A stretch of 64,000 nt of DNA from Streptomyces himalayensis subsp. himalayensis (GTDB taxonomy: Bacteria > Actinomycetota > Actinomycetes > Streptomycetales > Streptomycetaceae), in NCBI RefSeq assembly GCF_013778455.1, contig NZ_JACEHE010000001.1, forward strand, positions 558,001 through 622,000. The letters are read 5' to 3'. The notes below the pieces were generated by a model. The model searched no databases, was not told the origin of the DNA, and was given only the letters and a program-made list of their open reading frames with translations. This document shows positions 19,704-28,250 of this stretch, in pieces (position 1 is the stretch's first letter; the number at the start of each line of letters is the position of its first letter). The position numbers and the translations under genes were made by a program.

Positions 19704-20744
19704 ATGTCTCGAAGCATCAATCTCGCAGTGATCCCCGGCGACGGCATCGGCCAGGAGGTCGTGGCCCAGGGTCTGAAGGTCCTCAACGCCGCGCTTCCGC
19801 AAGACGTGAAGCTCGAGACCAAGGAGTACGACTTCGGTGCCAAGCGCTACCACGCCACCGGTGAGACCCTCACCGACGCCGACCTCGACGCCCTGAAGCA
19901 GCACGACGCGATCCTGCTCGGTGCGATCGGCGACCCCTCGGTCCCGTCCGGCGTCCTGGAGCGCGGCTTCCTGCTCAAGCTCCGCTTCGCCTTCGACCAC
20001 CACGTCAACCTGCGTCCCTCGAAGCTGCTCCCGGGTGTCGGCACGCCGCTGGCGGGCCAGCCGGAGATCGACTTCGTCGTGGTCCGCGAGGGCACCGAGG
20101 GCCCGTACACGGGCAACGGCGGCACGATCCGCAAGGGCACCCCGCACGCGGTCGCCACCGAGGTCTCCCTCAACACCGCCTTCGGCATCGAGCGCGTCGT
20201 CCGCGACGCCTACGCCCGCGCCCAGGCGCGCCCCCGCAAGAAGCTGGCCCTCGTCCACAAGAACAACGTGCTCGTGCACGCCGGTCACCTGTGGACGGAC
20301 ATCTTCAACAAGGTGGGCGAGGAGTTCCCCGACGTCACCACCGAGTACATGCACGTGGACGCGGCGACGATCTACCTCGTCACGCAGCCCGAGCGCTTCG
20401 ACGTGATCGTCACCGACAACCTCTTCGGCGACATCATCACCGACCTCGCCGCGGCGATCTCCGGCGGCATCGGCGTCGCCGCCTCGGGCAACATCAACCC
20501 CTCCGGCGAGTTCCCGTCGATGTTCGAGCCTGTGCACGGCTCGGCGCCCGACATCGCGGGTCAGGGCAAGGCGGACCCGTCCGCCACCGTCCTGTCCGTC
20601 GCCCTCCTGCTGCGCCACCTCGGCTACGAGGCCGAGGCCGCCCGCATCGAGGACGCCGTCACCGCCGACCTCGCGGAACGCGGCGAAACCACTCGTACGA
20701 CGGACCAGATCGGCGACGCGCTCGCCGTACGAGTAGCCGGCTGA
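19704..20744 (+). CDS. leuB: 3-isopropylmalate dehydrogenase
   Basis: NAD-dependent oxidative decarboxylation of 3-isopropylmalate in leucine synthesis. 346 residues, in the group near tartrate dehydrogenases that actinobacteria use. N-terminal [12 protein letters not shown], the substrate arginines around [16 protein letters not shown], the lysine/aspartate active site in [17 protein letters not shown] and the NAD-binding [14 protein letters not shown] are all present. GAGGAGTAGGG precedes the ATG. It stands apart from leuCD (54575) but is close to ilvE and cimA, the usual Streptomyces arrangement. Confidence 0.96.
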   Translation: MSRSINLAVIPGDGIGQEVVAQGLKVLNAALPQDVKLETKEYDFGAKRYHATGETLTDADLDALKQHDAILLGAIGDPSVPSGVLERGFLLKLRFAFDHHVNLRPSKLLPGVGTPLAGQPEIDFVVVREGTEGPYTGNGGTIRKGTPHAVATEVSLNTAFGIERVVRDAYARAQARPRKKLALVHKNNVLVHAGHLWTDIFNKVGEEFPDVTTEYMHVDAATIYLVTQPERFDVIVTDNLFGDIITDLAAAISGGIGVAASGNINPSGEFPSMFEPVHGSAPDIAGQGKADPSATVLSVALLLRHLGYEAEAARIEDAVTADLAERGETTRTTDQIGDALAVRVAG

Positions 20745-20770
20745 TCCGGCGGACTCACCTCTCGAACAAC

Positions 20771-20809
20771 GAGAAGCCGCCGGAGCCCGAGGGCGCCCGG
20801 CGGCTTCTC
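20771..20809 (+). terminator. Terminator after leuB
   Basis: Perfect 13-base-pair stem (20771-20783 with 20797-20809), loop of 13 bases, no clear T-run. Confidence 0.75.
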
Positions 20810-20899
20810 CTATGCGGCCACCGGGTGCCACCATCGACCCCTGGGCCGCATTCACGCCCGGTACGACCACGTTCCCCCTCGCGCGATAATCGAGAAGCG

Positions 20900-20963
20900 G
20901 GACCGCGGTGTGCAGGGAAGCTCGGACGTCCAAGTACCGGTAGTACTGGCGTGAGCGCGGTCC
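20900..20963 (+). promoter_or_regulatory. Inverted repeats in the ilvE leader
   Basis: GGACCGCG (20900-20907) is complementary to 20956-20963 and encloses a smaller hairpin built on CCAAGTAC and GTACTGG (20931-20949). It could fold as a stem with an inner hairpin just before the ilvE ribosome binding site. No leader peptide rich in branched-chain codons was found. Confidence 0.3.
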
Positions 20964-20993
20964 GTCACAACCAACGGTGAAGGACAACCACTC

Positions 20994-22082
20994 ATGACGA
21001 CGCCCACGATCGAGCTCAAGCCCTCCGCCCACCCGCTGTCCGACGAGGAGCGGGAGGCGATCCTCGCCAGCCCCGGGTTCGGCCGCTACTTCACCGACCA
21101 CATGGTGACGATCAAGTGGACGGAGGGCCGCGGCTGGCACGACGGCCAGCTCGTTCCGTACGCGCCGCTGTCGATCGATCCGGCGAACATGACCCTGCAC
21201 TACGCCCAGGAGATCTTCGAGGGTCTCAAGGCGTACCGCCAGCCCGACGGCTCCGTCGCCACGTTCCGCCCCGAGGCCAACGCCCGGCGCTTCCAGGCCT
21301 CCGCGCGCCGGCTCGCGATGCCCGAGCTGCCCGTCGAGACGTTCATCGAGGCGTGCGACGTGCTGGTCCAGCAGGACAAGGCGTGGGTGCCCGCGCACGG
21401 CGGCGAGGAGTCGCTCTACCTGCGCCCGTTCATGATCGCGACCGAGGTCGGCCTGGGCGTCCGGCCCGCCAACGAGTACCTCTTCCTCGTCATCGCCTCG
21501 CCCGCCGGCGCGTACTTCCCCGGCGGCGTCAAGCCGGTCTCCATCTGGCTGTCCGAGGACCGCGTGCGCGCCGTCCCCGGCGGCATGGGCGACGCCAAGA
21601 CCGGCGGCAACTACGCCGCGTCCCTGCTCGCGCAGGCTGAGGCCGCCGAGAAGGGCTGCGACCAGGTCGCCTACCTCGACGCCGTGGAGCACAAGTGGGT
21701 CGAGGAACTGGGCGGCATGAACCTGTACTTCGTGTACGGCGACAAGCTCATCACCCCCGCGCTCACCGGCTCCCTCCTGGCCGGCGTCACCCGGGACTCC
21801 CTGCTCTCCGTCGCCCGTGACCTCGGGTACGAGTCCGAGGAAGGCCGCGTCTCCATCGACCAGTGGCGTGAGGACACCGCGAACGGCACGCTCACCGAGG
21901 TCTTCGCCTGTGGCACCGCCGCCGTCATCACGCCGGTCGGCACGGTGAAGTCCAAGAGCGGCGAGTGGACCCAGGGCGACGGCGAGCCCGGCGAGGTCAC
22001 CCTCAAGCTCCGCAGCGCGCTGCTGGACATCCAGCGGGGCGTCGCAGAGGACAAGCACGGCTGGATGCACCGCCTCGGCTGA
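20994..22082 (+). CDS. ilvE: Branched-chain amino acid aminotransferase
   Basis: PLP enzyme that makes the last step of valine, leucine and isoleucine synthesis and the first of their breakdown, which feeds branched starter units for Streptomyces fatty acids. 362 residues, class IV aminotransferase. The PLP-binding lysine is in [27 protein letters not shown] and [16 protein letters not shown] are the further cofactor and substrate motifs. A GGTGAAGGAC site precedes the ATG. A perfect terminator follows, so cimA downstream has its own start. Confidence 0.96.
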   Translation: MTTPTIELKPSAHPLSDEEREAILASPGFGRYFTDHMVTIKWTEGRGWHDGQLVPYAPLSIDPANMTLHYAQEIFEGLKAYRQPDGSVATFRPEANARRFQASARRLAMPELPVETFIEACDVLVQQDKAWVPAHGGEESLYLRPFMIATEVGLGVRPANEYLFLVIASPAGAYFPGGVKPVSIWLSEDRVRAVPGGMGDAKTGGNYAASLLAQAEAAEKGCDQVAYLDAVEHKWVEELGGMNLYFVYGDKLITPALTGSLLAGVTRDSLLSVARDLGYESEEGRVSIDQWREDTANGTLTEVFACGTAAVITPVGTVKSKSGEWTQGDGEPGEVTLKLRSALLDIQRGVAEDKHGWMHRLG

Positions 22083-22103
22083 ACCCCCGGCTTCCGCGGA
22101 CAG

Positions 22104-22141
22104 ACGATGTGGGCGCCGCACAAAAGGGGCGCCCACATCGT
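22104..22141 (+). terminator. Terminator after ilvE
   Basis: Perfect 14-base-pair stem (22104-22117 with 22128-22141), loop GCACAAAAGG. Confidence 0.88.
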
Positions 22142-22187
22142 GAGACCCCGGGCCCCGTTCGGCGAAGCATGTGGCAGACTGCCGACC

Positions 22188-22244
22188 ATGCTCGCTTTCG
22201 CCATGATTATTGGCATCAGCGCGCCGGTCCGCAGTGGCCGCTGA
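22188..22244 (+). CDS. Leader peptide of the cimA attenuator (18 residues, isoleucine codons)
   Basis: A short frame beginning ATGCTCGCTTTCGCC and encoding MLAFAMIIGISAPVRSGR. Three isoleucine codons fall within four positions (ATT ATT GGC ATC), and ATT is otherwise rare in this genome. It lies 55 bases before a textbook terminator (22299-22324) in the leader of cimA, the gene that commits carbon to isoleucine. It therefore reads as the sensor of charged tRNA-Ile. There is no strong ribosome binding site; GGCAGA at 22173-22178 is weak. Confidence 0.72.
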   Translation: MLAFAMIIGISAPVRSGR

Positions 22245-22324
22245 CCCCGCGACACACCCTCGCGGCAGCGGACACCGTGCCTCAGACCCGCGCGCAGACC
22301 TCTCGCACCCGCGAGAGGTTTTTT
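22231..22324 (+). promoter_or_regulatory. Transcription attenuator upstream of cimA
   Basis: Three mutually exclusive pairings are visible. Stem 1:2 joins 22231-22252 with 22260-22278 (cores CCGCTG/CAGCGG and CCGCGA/TCGCGG). The anti-terminator 2:3 joins CTCGCGG (22259-22265) with CCGCGAG (22309-22315). The terminator 3:4 is an 8-base-pair stem (22299-22306 with 22311-22318) followed by six T. A ribosome stalled on the isoleucine codons would hinder stem 1:2 and favour the anti-terminator. Confidence 0.7.
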
Positions 22325-22427
22325 CGTTTCCCGGACCCCATCCCGGCCGGAAGCGAGCGCCGCGCGATGATGGGGGCAAGTGGAGCCAGAGATTTCGGAG
22401 CCACTCACCGACAGGAGTCAGTCAGCC

Positions 22428-24191
22428 ATGACCAGTCAGGCCACCGACGACAGTTCCCACGCCGCGTCCGCCGCCACGTCGGCGCAGGGCACGGTCACGG
22501 GACAGGACATCGCCGCCGCGCAGGGCACCGCCTCGGCGGGGGGCACGGTGCCTCCGCAGGGCACCGCGTCCGCCCATGACACGGCGTCCGCGTCCGCGCC
22601 CCGCCTCGACGACAGCTTCCACGTCTTCGACACGACGCTGCGCGACGGCGCCCAGCGCGAGGGCATCAACCTCACGGTCGCGGACAAGCTGGCCATCGCC
22701 CGGCATCTGGACGACTTCGGCGTCGGCTTCATCGAGGGCGGCTGGCCCGGGGCCAACCCGCGGGACACCGAGTTCTTCGCCCGTGCCCAGCAGGAGATCG
22801 GCTTCAAGAACGCCCAGCTCGTCGCGTTCGGCTCCACCCGCCGCGCCGGCGCCAAGGCGGCCGAGGACCCGCAGGTCAAGGCGCTCCTCGACTCCGGCGC
22901 TCCGGTGATCACGCTGGTCGCCAAGTCGCACGACCGGCACGTGGAGCTGGCCCTTCGCACCACGCTCGACGAGAACCTCGAGATGGTCCGCGACACCGTC
23001 TCCTATCTGCGCGAGCAGGGCCGCCGCGTCTTCGTCGACTGCGAGCACTTCTTCGACGGGTACAAGGCCAACCCCGAGTACGCGAAGGCCGTCGTCCGGG
23101 CCGCCTCCGAGGCCGGGGCCGACGTCGTCGTACTCTGCGACACCAACGGCGGCATGCTGCCCGCCCAGGTCCAGGCCGTCGTCTCCACCGTGCTGGCCGA
23201 CACCGGCGCCCGGCTCGGCATCCACGCCCAGGACGACACGGGCTGCGCGGTCGCCAACACCCTGGCCGCCGTGGACGCCGGTGCCACGCACGTCCAGTGC
23301 ACCGCCAACGGCTACGGCGAGCGCGTCGGCAACGCCAACCTCTTCCCTGTCGTCGCCGCGCTGGAGCTCAAGTACGGCAAAAGGGTTCTGCCCGAGGGCG
23401 CCCTCGCCGAGATGACCCGCGTCTCGCACGCCATCGCCGAGGTCGTCAACCTCACGCCCTCCACGCACCAGCCGTACGTCGGTGTCTCCGCCTTCGCCCA
23501 CAAGGCCGGCCTGCACGCCTCCGCGATCAAGGTCGACCCGGACCTGTATCAGCACATCGATCCCGAGCTGGTCGGCAACACCATGCGGATGCTCGTCTCC
23601 GACATGGCAGGCCGCGCCTCCGTCGAGCTCAAGGGCAAGGAGCTCGGCATCGACCTGGGCGGCGACCGCGAGCTCGTGGGCCGCGTCGTCGAGCGGGTCA
23701 AGGAGCGCGAGCTCCAGGGCTACACGTACGAGGCCGCCGACGCCTCCTTCGAGCTGATGCTGAGGGAGGAGGCCGAGGGCCGCGCCCTCCGCTACTTCCG
23801 CGTCGAGTCCTGGCGCGCCATCGTCGAGGACCGCCCCGACGGCACGCACGCCAACGAGGCCACCGTGAAGCTGTGGGCAAAGGGTGAGCGCATCGTCGCC
23901 ACGGCCGAGGGCAACGGCCCCGTCAACGCCCTCGACCGCGCGCTGCGCGTGGCCCTGGAGCGGATCCACCCGCAGCTCGCCAAGATGGAGCTCGTCGACT
24001 ACAAGGTCCGCATCCTGGAGGGCAAGCACGGCACGCAGTCCACGACGCGCGTGCTGATCTCCACCTCCGACGGCGAGGGCGAGTGGTCCACGGTCGGCGT
24101 CGGCGAGAACGTCATCGCGGCGTCCTGGCAGGCGCTGGAGGACGCGTACACGTACGGGCTGCTGCGGGCCGGAGTGGTCCCCTCGGAATAG
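22428..24191 (+). CDS. cimA: Citramalate synthase
   Basis: Condenses pyruvate and acetyl-CoA to (R)-citramalate, opening a threonine-independent route to 2-oxobutyrate and isoleucine. 587 residues. The HMGL-like barrel starts at about residue 63 with VFDTTLRDGAQREGINLT; the metal-binding histidines are in QCTANGYGERVGN and nearby HAQDDTG, and the C-terminal LeuA-type allosteric domain runs from about 445. An N-terminal extension of about 60 residues is rich in Gln-Gly-Thr and Ala and looks disordered; the family normally starts near the barrel. The ATG at 22428 follows CAGGAG. The upstream attenuator with isoleucine codons supports CimA over 2-isopropylmalate synthase. Homocitrate-type condensation cannot be excluded by eye. 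Confidence 0.87.
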   Translation: MTSQATDDSSHAASAATSAQGTVTGQDIAAAQGTASAGGTVPPQGTASAHDTASASAPRLDDSFHVFDTTLRDGAQREGINLTVADKLAIARHLDDFGVGFIEGGWPGANPRDTEFFARAQQEIGFKNAQLVAFGSTRRAGAKAAEDPQVKALLDSGAPVITLVAKSHDRHVELALRTTLDENLEMVRDTVSYLREQGRRVFVDCEHFFDGYKANPEYAKAVVRAASEAGADVVVLCDTNGGMLPAQVQAVVSTVLADTGARLGIHAQDDTGCAVANTLAAVDAGATHVQCTANGYGERVGNANLFPVVAALELKYGKRVLPEGALAEMTRVSHAIAEVVNLTPSTHQPYVGVSAFAHKAGLHASAIKVDPDLYQHIDPELVGNTMRMLVSDMAGRASVELKGKELGIDLGGDRELVGRVVERVKERELQGYTYEAADASFELMLREEAEGRALRYFRVESWRAIVEDRPDGTHANEATVKLWAKGERIVATAEGNGPVNALDRALRVALERIHPQLAKMELVDYKVRILEGKHGTQSTTRVLISTSDGEGEWSTVGVGENVIAASWQALEDAYTYGLLRAGVVPSE

Positions 24192-24234
24192 GCGGGGAGT
24201 AGGCGGCGGGCTCGGGGCTGCCGCACGGACCGCA

Positions 24235-24258
24235 CCCCGCCGCGCCTCAGCGGCGGGG
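24235..24258 (+). terminator. Terminator after cimA
   Basis: Perfect 9-base-pair stem (24235-24243 with 24250-24258), loop GCCTCA. Confidence 0.65.
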
Positions 24259-24363
24259 GGTCTGGCCCGTCCCGGCCCCGGCAGCACACCCCCGCCCACC
24301 GGCAGGACCTGCCCCAGCCTGGGGGATGACCTTATTTGCCGGATTTCCGGTACTTTCGTAGGT

Positions 24364-25716
24364 ATGAAGGCCGTACTGATACGAGTACTCCGGGGCCCGG
24401 CACTCGTCCTTGCGGCCGCTGTCCTGGCGGTGCTGTCCGTATCGGCACCGTCCGCCCAGGCGGCCACGGACGTCGGCACGGTCGCGGAGGCCCTGCGCGA
24501 CAACCCTGTCTACGTCGACCCGGACGCCTCCGGCCTGCTGCCGTCCGGCGCCGCCGACGATCTGGCGAAGAAGATCAAGGACGCCGACAAGCCCGTCTTC
24601 GTCGCCGTGCTGCCCGAGGGCTTCCCCACGGACAACCTCTTCCAGAACCTCCGTACCGAGACGGGCATCACCGGCCTGTACGCGATCCGGCTCGGTGACG
24701 GGTTCGACGCCCGCGCGGACAGCCGCGTCCTGTCCCGAGACGCCGTCCAGAACCTGGTGACGAGCGTCCAGGGCGAGGACGCCACGACCCAGCTCAACGA
24801 CTTCGTCGACAACGCCGTGCGCAACATGGGCGGCTCGGCACCGGCGTCCTGGGGCGACACCGGCGACGGCGTCTCGACCGGCGCGCTGATCGGCGTCGGC
24901 GCCGCGATCGTCGCGGGCGGCAGCGGTGCGTACGTGATCGCCCGCCGTAACCGTCGCAGGCGCGAGGAGGAGCAGCGTGCGGCCCTCGACAAGCTCAGCG
25001 TCGTCGTCGACGAGGACATCACCGCCTTCGGCGAGGAGCTCGACCGGCTCGACTTCCACCCGGCCGAGCCCGGCGCGGACGACGCGATGCGCGCCGACTA
25101 CGAACGCGCCCTCGACTCCTACGAGAAGGCGAAGTCCCTGATGGCCGCCGCCCAGCGCCCCGAGGAGGTGCGAGGCGTCACCCAGGCGCTGGATGACGGC
25201 CGCTTCGCGCTCGCCCGGCTGGCCGCCCGCCGCGAGGGCCGCCCGCTGCCGGAGCGGCGCCCTCCGTGCTTCTTCGACCCGCGCCACGGCCCGTCGGTGA
25301 CGGACATGCTGTGGGCCCCGCAGGACGGCGCCGAACGCGAGGTGCCGGTCTGCGCCGCCGACGCGACACGTCTGAAGGACGGTGCGGAGCCGATGGTCCG
25401 CGAGGTCGAGACCGACGCCGGCCGCCGCCCGTACTGGGAGGCGGGCCCCGCCTACGGCCCCTGGGCGGGCGGCTACTTCGGCGGCGGCCTCCTGCCGGGC
25501 CTGCTCGTAGGCACTCTGCTCGGCAACCTGATGGCCGGCCCCGCGTACGCCGCCAGCTACGGCGCCGGATACGGCGACTTCGGCGCGGACGCCGGCTACG
25601 GAGGCGGCGACGTGTCGGGCGCCGACTTCGAATCCGGCGACTTCGGCGGAGGGTTCGGAGGCGGCGGCTTCGGAGACGGAGGCTTCGGCGGTGGGGACTT
25701 CGGGGGCGGCTTCTAG
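24364..25716 (+). CDS. Membrane-anchored protein with glycine-rich tail, TPM/YgcG-like layout
   Basis: 450 residues. Signal peptide at about 1-36 ending SAPSAQAA, an extracytoplasmic domain of about 130 residues (DKPVFVAVLPEGF is its clearest strand), one transmembrane segment near 175-195 followed by the stop-transfer RRNRRRREEEQR, then a cytoplasmic helical region and a hydrophobic segment near 375-395 (GGGLLPGLLVGTLLGNLMAG). It ends in a run of Gly-Phe-Gly-Gly repeats, the layout of TPM-domain proteins. I cannot assign a function. Its stop codon overlaps that of the convergent sigma factor gene. Confidence 0.75.
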   Translation: MKAVLIRVLRGPALVLAAAVLAVLSVSAPSAQAATDVGTVAEALRDNPVYVDPDASGLLPSGAADDLAKKIKDADKPVFVAVLPEGFPTDNLFQNLRTETGITGLYAIRLGDGFDARADSRVLSRDAVQNLVTSVQGEDATTQLNDFVDNAVRNMGGSAPASWGDTGDGVSTGALIGVGAAIVAGGSGAYVIARRNRRRREEEQRAALDKLSVVVDEDITAFGEELDRLDFHPAEPGADDAMRADYERALDSYEKAKSLMAAAQRPEEVRGVTQALDDGRFALARLAARREGRPLPERRPPCFFDPRHGPSVTDMLWAPQDGAEREVPVCAADATRLKDGAEPMVREVETDAGRRPYWEAGPAYGPWAGGYFGGGLLPGLLVGTLLGNLMAGPAYAASYGAGYGDFGADAGYGGGDVSGADFESGDFGGGFGGGGFGDGGFGGGDFGGGF

Positions 25717-26804
25717 GGCTGCCCTCCCTGCCCCTGTTCCCCGTGCCTCCGACCCTGTTCGCCGTGCTCTGGGACCTGTTCGCCGTGCTTCGGGACTTGT
25801 TCCCCGTGCTTCGGGACGCGGGAGAGCTTGTCCGGATTGGTGACGAGGTAGACGCCGGACACCTGGTCTCCCTCCGGGGTCAGATCCATGACCATCACGG
25901 CGTAGGGGGAGTCGCCGGCGAACACCACGGCGGAGGGATCGCCGTTGACGCGCCGGTACTCGACGGCCATGCCCTCCGGGCGGCGGCGCGAGCTGTACGA
26001 GGCCAGCAGCCGCGCGACCTTCTCGCGGCCGTGGACCGGCCGCAGCGCCGACGAGCGCCTCTTGCCGCCGCCGTCGGACCACAGCGTCACATCCGGCGCG
26101 AGGATCTCCATGAGCGCCCCCATGTCGCCCCCGAGCGCGGCCGCGACGAACCGCTCGGCGGCCTCCTGCTGGACCCGCGGGTGCGCCTCGAAGCGCGGAC
26201 GACGGGCGTGCACGTGCTCTCGGGCCCGGTGGGCGAGCTGGCGTACGGCCGAGGGGGTGCGGTCGAGGATCGCGGCGATCTCGGTGTGGGCATAGCCGAA
26301 GACCTCGTTCAGGACGAACACGGCCCGCTCCAGCGGGGTGAGCGTCTCCAGGATCACCAGCATCGCCATCGAGACGGACTCGGTGCGCAGCGCCTGATCC
26401 GCGGCGTCGCCGCTCTCCCCGCCGGCGGCGTCGACCACGGCGGCGCTTCCGGCCACCAGGGGTTCCGGCAGCCACGGCCCGACGTACGTCTCGCGCCGGC
26501 GGCGGATGACCGCCTGCCGGGCCAGCGCATGGTTCACCGCGATCCGCACGAGATACGCGCGCGGGTTCCCGATCTCCTCCAGCGGAGACCTGCGCCCTCT
26601 GCCGGTCAGCGAGAGCCAGGTCTCCTGGAGGACGTCCTCGGTGTCGGCGACGCTGGCGAGCATGTTGTAGACGATGGAGAACAGCAGCTCGCGGTGGTCG
26701 ACGAAGAGCCGCGTGGCCGTGTGCAGGGGCCCACTCCCGGCCCCCGTCCGTGACGGACTCGACTCTCGTGACGGACTCGGCTCTTGTGCCGGACTCTCGG
26801 ACAT
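25713..26804 (-). CDS. ECF sigma factor of the ECF41 group with a SnoaL-like C-terminal domain
   Basis: 363-residue RNA polymerase sigma factor. Regions 2 and 4 lie at about 30-100 and 145-205 (TEDVLQETWLSL; AEIAAILDRTPSAVRQLAHR is close to the region 4 helix-turn-helix). The C-terminal SnoaL-like domain carries the ECF41 marker motifs WLPEP (linker), DGGGK near residue 245 and NPDKL near residue 325; in this group that domain acts as a built-in regulator in place of an anti-sigma factor. ATG 26804 follows AAGGAGG. Unlike most ECF41 genes, no carboxymuconolactone-decarboxylase or oxidoreductase partner is adjacent. The last 30 residues are repeats of HGEQ. Confidence 0.92.
   Translation of the reverse strand: MSESPAQEPSPSRESSPSRTGAGSGPLHTATRLFVDHRELLFSIVYNMLASVADTEDVLQETWLSLTGRGRRSPLEEIGNPRAYLVRIAVNHALARQAVIRRRRETYVGPWLPEPLVAGSAAVVDAAGGESGDAADQALRTESVSMAMLVILETLTPLERAVFVLNEVFGYAHTEIAAILDRTPSAVRQLAHRAREHVHARRPRFEAHPRVQQEAAERFVAAALGGDMGALMEILAPDVTLWSDGGGKRRSSALRPVHGREKVARLLASYSSRRRPEGMAVEYRRVNGDPSAVVFAGDSPYAVMVMDLTPEGDQVSGVYLVTNPDKLSRVPKHGEQVPKHGEQVPEHGEQGRRHGEQGQGGQP
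25732..25818. repeat. 21-base tandem repeats at the 3' end of the ECF41 gene
   Basis: About four imperfect copies of a 21-base unit around CTGTTCSCCGTGCTTCGGGA (S = C or G), read on the minus strand as (V)PKHGEQ-type heptapeptides. Confidence 0.85.
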
Positions 26805-27005
26805 TCGCCCTCCTTGGACGCTCATATCTGAGAGGGCGGCAGCCCGCAAAGTTGTGACATCGACGACGGACTGCCGGTACGAGCCCCAGCCTGCGGCTAC
26901 GGCAGGAGAGGGCCGGGCGGGCCGGGCTGACCCGGCGGCGTAGAGTCAGGCGGGATCCCCGCGCGTACAGCCCCGTGATCCGGCCCGGCAATGGAAGGAA
27001 AGACC

Positions 27006-27512
27006 GTGGAAGACGTCGTGGCAACGGTGCTGCGGCAGTGGCAGCAGGTCCGCCCCGAGCTCGACACCGCCCCGATGGCGCTCATCGGGCGGCTCAACCG
27101 CTGCTCCGCGCTGCTCCAGCAGGCCGCGGACGCCCCGCTGACCCGAGCGGGCCTCAGCCGTCCGGAGTTCGACATCCTGGGAACGCTGCGCCGCGTGGAC
27201 CGGTCGCTGACGCCGAAGCAGCTGGCCCGGGAGACCTTCGCCTCCGGGGCCGCGATCACCAAGCGGGTACGGACGCTCGAGGAGCGCGGCCTCGTCGGGC
27301 GCCGCGCGGACGAACGCGACCGCCGGGTCAGCCATCTCACGCTCACCGACCAGGGCCGCGAACTCATCGACGAGCTGCTGCCCGAGCAACTCGCCTACGA
27401 GGCCACGCTGCTGGCCGGCCTCAGCGAGGAGCGCCGCCACGGGCTCGCGACGGAACTCGGCGATCTGCTGCTGGTGCTGGAGGGACGGCTCGGGGGAGCA
27501 CTCCGGCACTGA
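27006..27512 (+). CDS. MarR-family transcriptional regulator
   Basis: 168 residues. Winged helix at about 50-125: LSRPEFDILGTLRR, LTPKQLARETFASGAAITKR and the wing RRADERDRRVSHLTLTDQG. I prefer the GTG at 27006, which has AAGGAA six bases upstream; an ATG at 26991 is in frame but overlaps that site. It is convergent with a YceI-family gene, and MarR/YceI pairs are common; TTGAA-type half-sites upstream of yceI (28292-28345) could be its targets. The ligand is unknown. Confidence 0.9.
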   Translation: MEDVVATVLRQWQQVRPELDTAPMALIGRLNRCSALLQQAADAPLTRAGLSRPEFDILGTLRRVDRSLTPKQLARETFASGAAITKRVRTLEERGLVGRRADERDRRVSHLTLTDQGRELIDELLPEQLAYEATLLAGLSEERRHGLATELGDLLLVLEGRLGGALRH

Positions 27513-27629
27513 CCCGGGGCGCCGTGGCTCCCGGGGTCCCATGCCGGGGTGCTCCCCCCAGGTCACGCTCCACTCGCGGTGGTTGTACGCGGTGAACGAG
27601 CCGTACGTCCGACTCGTCGTCCGGCCGTC

Positions 27630-28250
27630 TCACTCGGCGTTCTTGATCGCCGAGATGTCGAAGTTCAGCTTGATCTTGTCGGAGACCAGCACGCCGCCCG
27701 TCTCGAGCGCGGCGTTCCAGGTCAGGCCCCACTCCGAGCGCAGGATCTCCGCCTTGCCCTCGAAGCCGACGCGCTCGTTGCCGAAGGGGTCCTTCGCGGA
27801 GCCGTTGAACTCGAGGTCGATCGTCAGCGGCTTGGTCGTGCCGAGGATCGTCAGGTCCCCGGTGATCCGGTAGTCGTCGCCGCCCAGGGCCTCGGCCTTG
27901 GTCGAGCGGAACGTCATCGTCGGGAACTCCTCCGTCTTGAAGAAGTCCGAGCTCTTCAGGTGGGCGTCACGGTCCGCGGAGCCTGTGTCGATGCTGTCCA
28001 TGGTGACGTCGATGGAGGCGGTGGACTTGGCAGGGTCCGTGCCGTCCAGGTGCAGGGAGCCCGTGAAGTCCAGGAACGAGCCCTTGACGTTGGTGACCAT
28101 GGCGTGGCGTGCGACGAAGCCCAGCGTGCTGTGCGACGGGTCGATCGTGTAGTCGCCGGTCAGAGCGGCGAGGTCCGGGTTGACGGCGGGCGCGGGCGCG
28201 GCGGCGACTGCGGTGTCGGTAGCGGTGTTCTTACGGCCGAAGATGCCCAT
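27630..28250 (-). CDS. YceI-family lipid-binding protein
   Basis: 206 residues with an N-terminal low-complexity lead of about 28 residues and then the YceI lipocalin-like barrel: YTIDPSHSTLGFVARHAMV, KGSFLDFTG, SSDFFKTEEFPTMTFRST and the closing LVSDKIKLNFDISA. Members bind isoprenoid chains or amide-type lipids. No signal peptide is visible, so this one is probably cytoplasmic. The start ATG (MGIFGRKN) follows a GGGAGC site. Confidence 0.9.
   Translation of the reverse strand: MGIFGRKNTATDTAVAAAPAPAVNPDLAALTGDYTIDPSHSTLGFVARHAMVTNVKGSFLDFTGSLHLDGTDPAKSTASIDVTMDSIDTGSADRDAHLKSSDFFKTEEFPTMTFRSTKAEALGGDDYRITGDLTILGTTKPLTIDLEFNGSAKDPFGNERVGFEGKAEILRSEWGLTWNAALETGGVLVSDKIKLNFDISAIKNAE

Noticed and set aside
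19473..22379. Minus-strand open frame extending the phosphatase gene to about 1500 residues, antisense to leuB and ilvE
   Set aside because: High GC keeps antisense frames open. The Tat signal at the chosen start and the well-supported genes on the plus strand exclude it.
22142..22427. T-box riboswitch before cimA
   Set aside because: No T-box consensus (TGGNACC-type) or specifier loop could be found; the leader peptide with hairpins explains the region better.
22422..24503. Long minus-strand frame opposite cimA
   Set aside because: Its product is a low-complexity Val/Gly/Asp-rich shadow with no motif, and the opposite strand encodes a complete enzyme.
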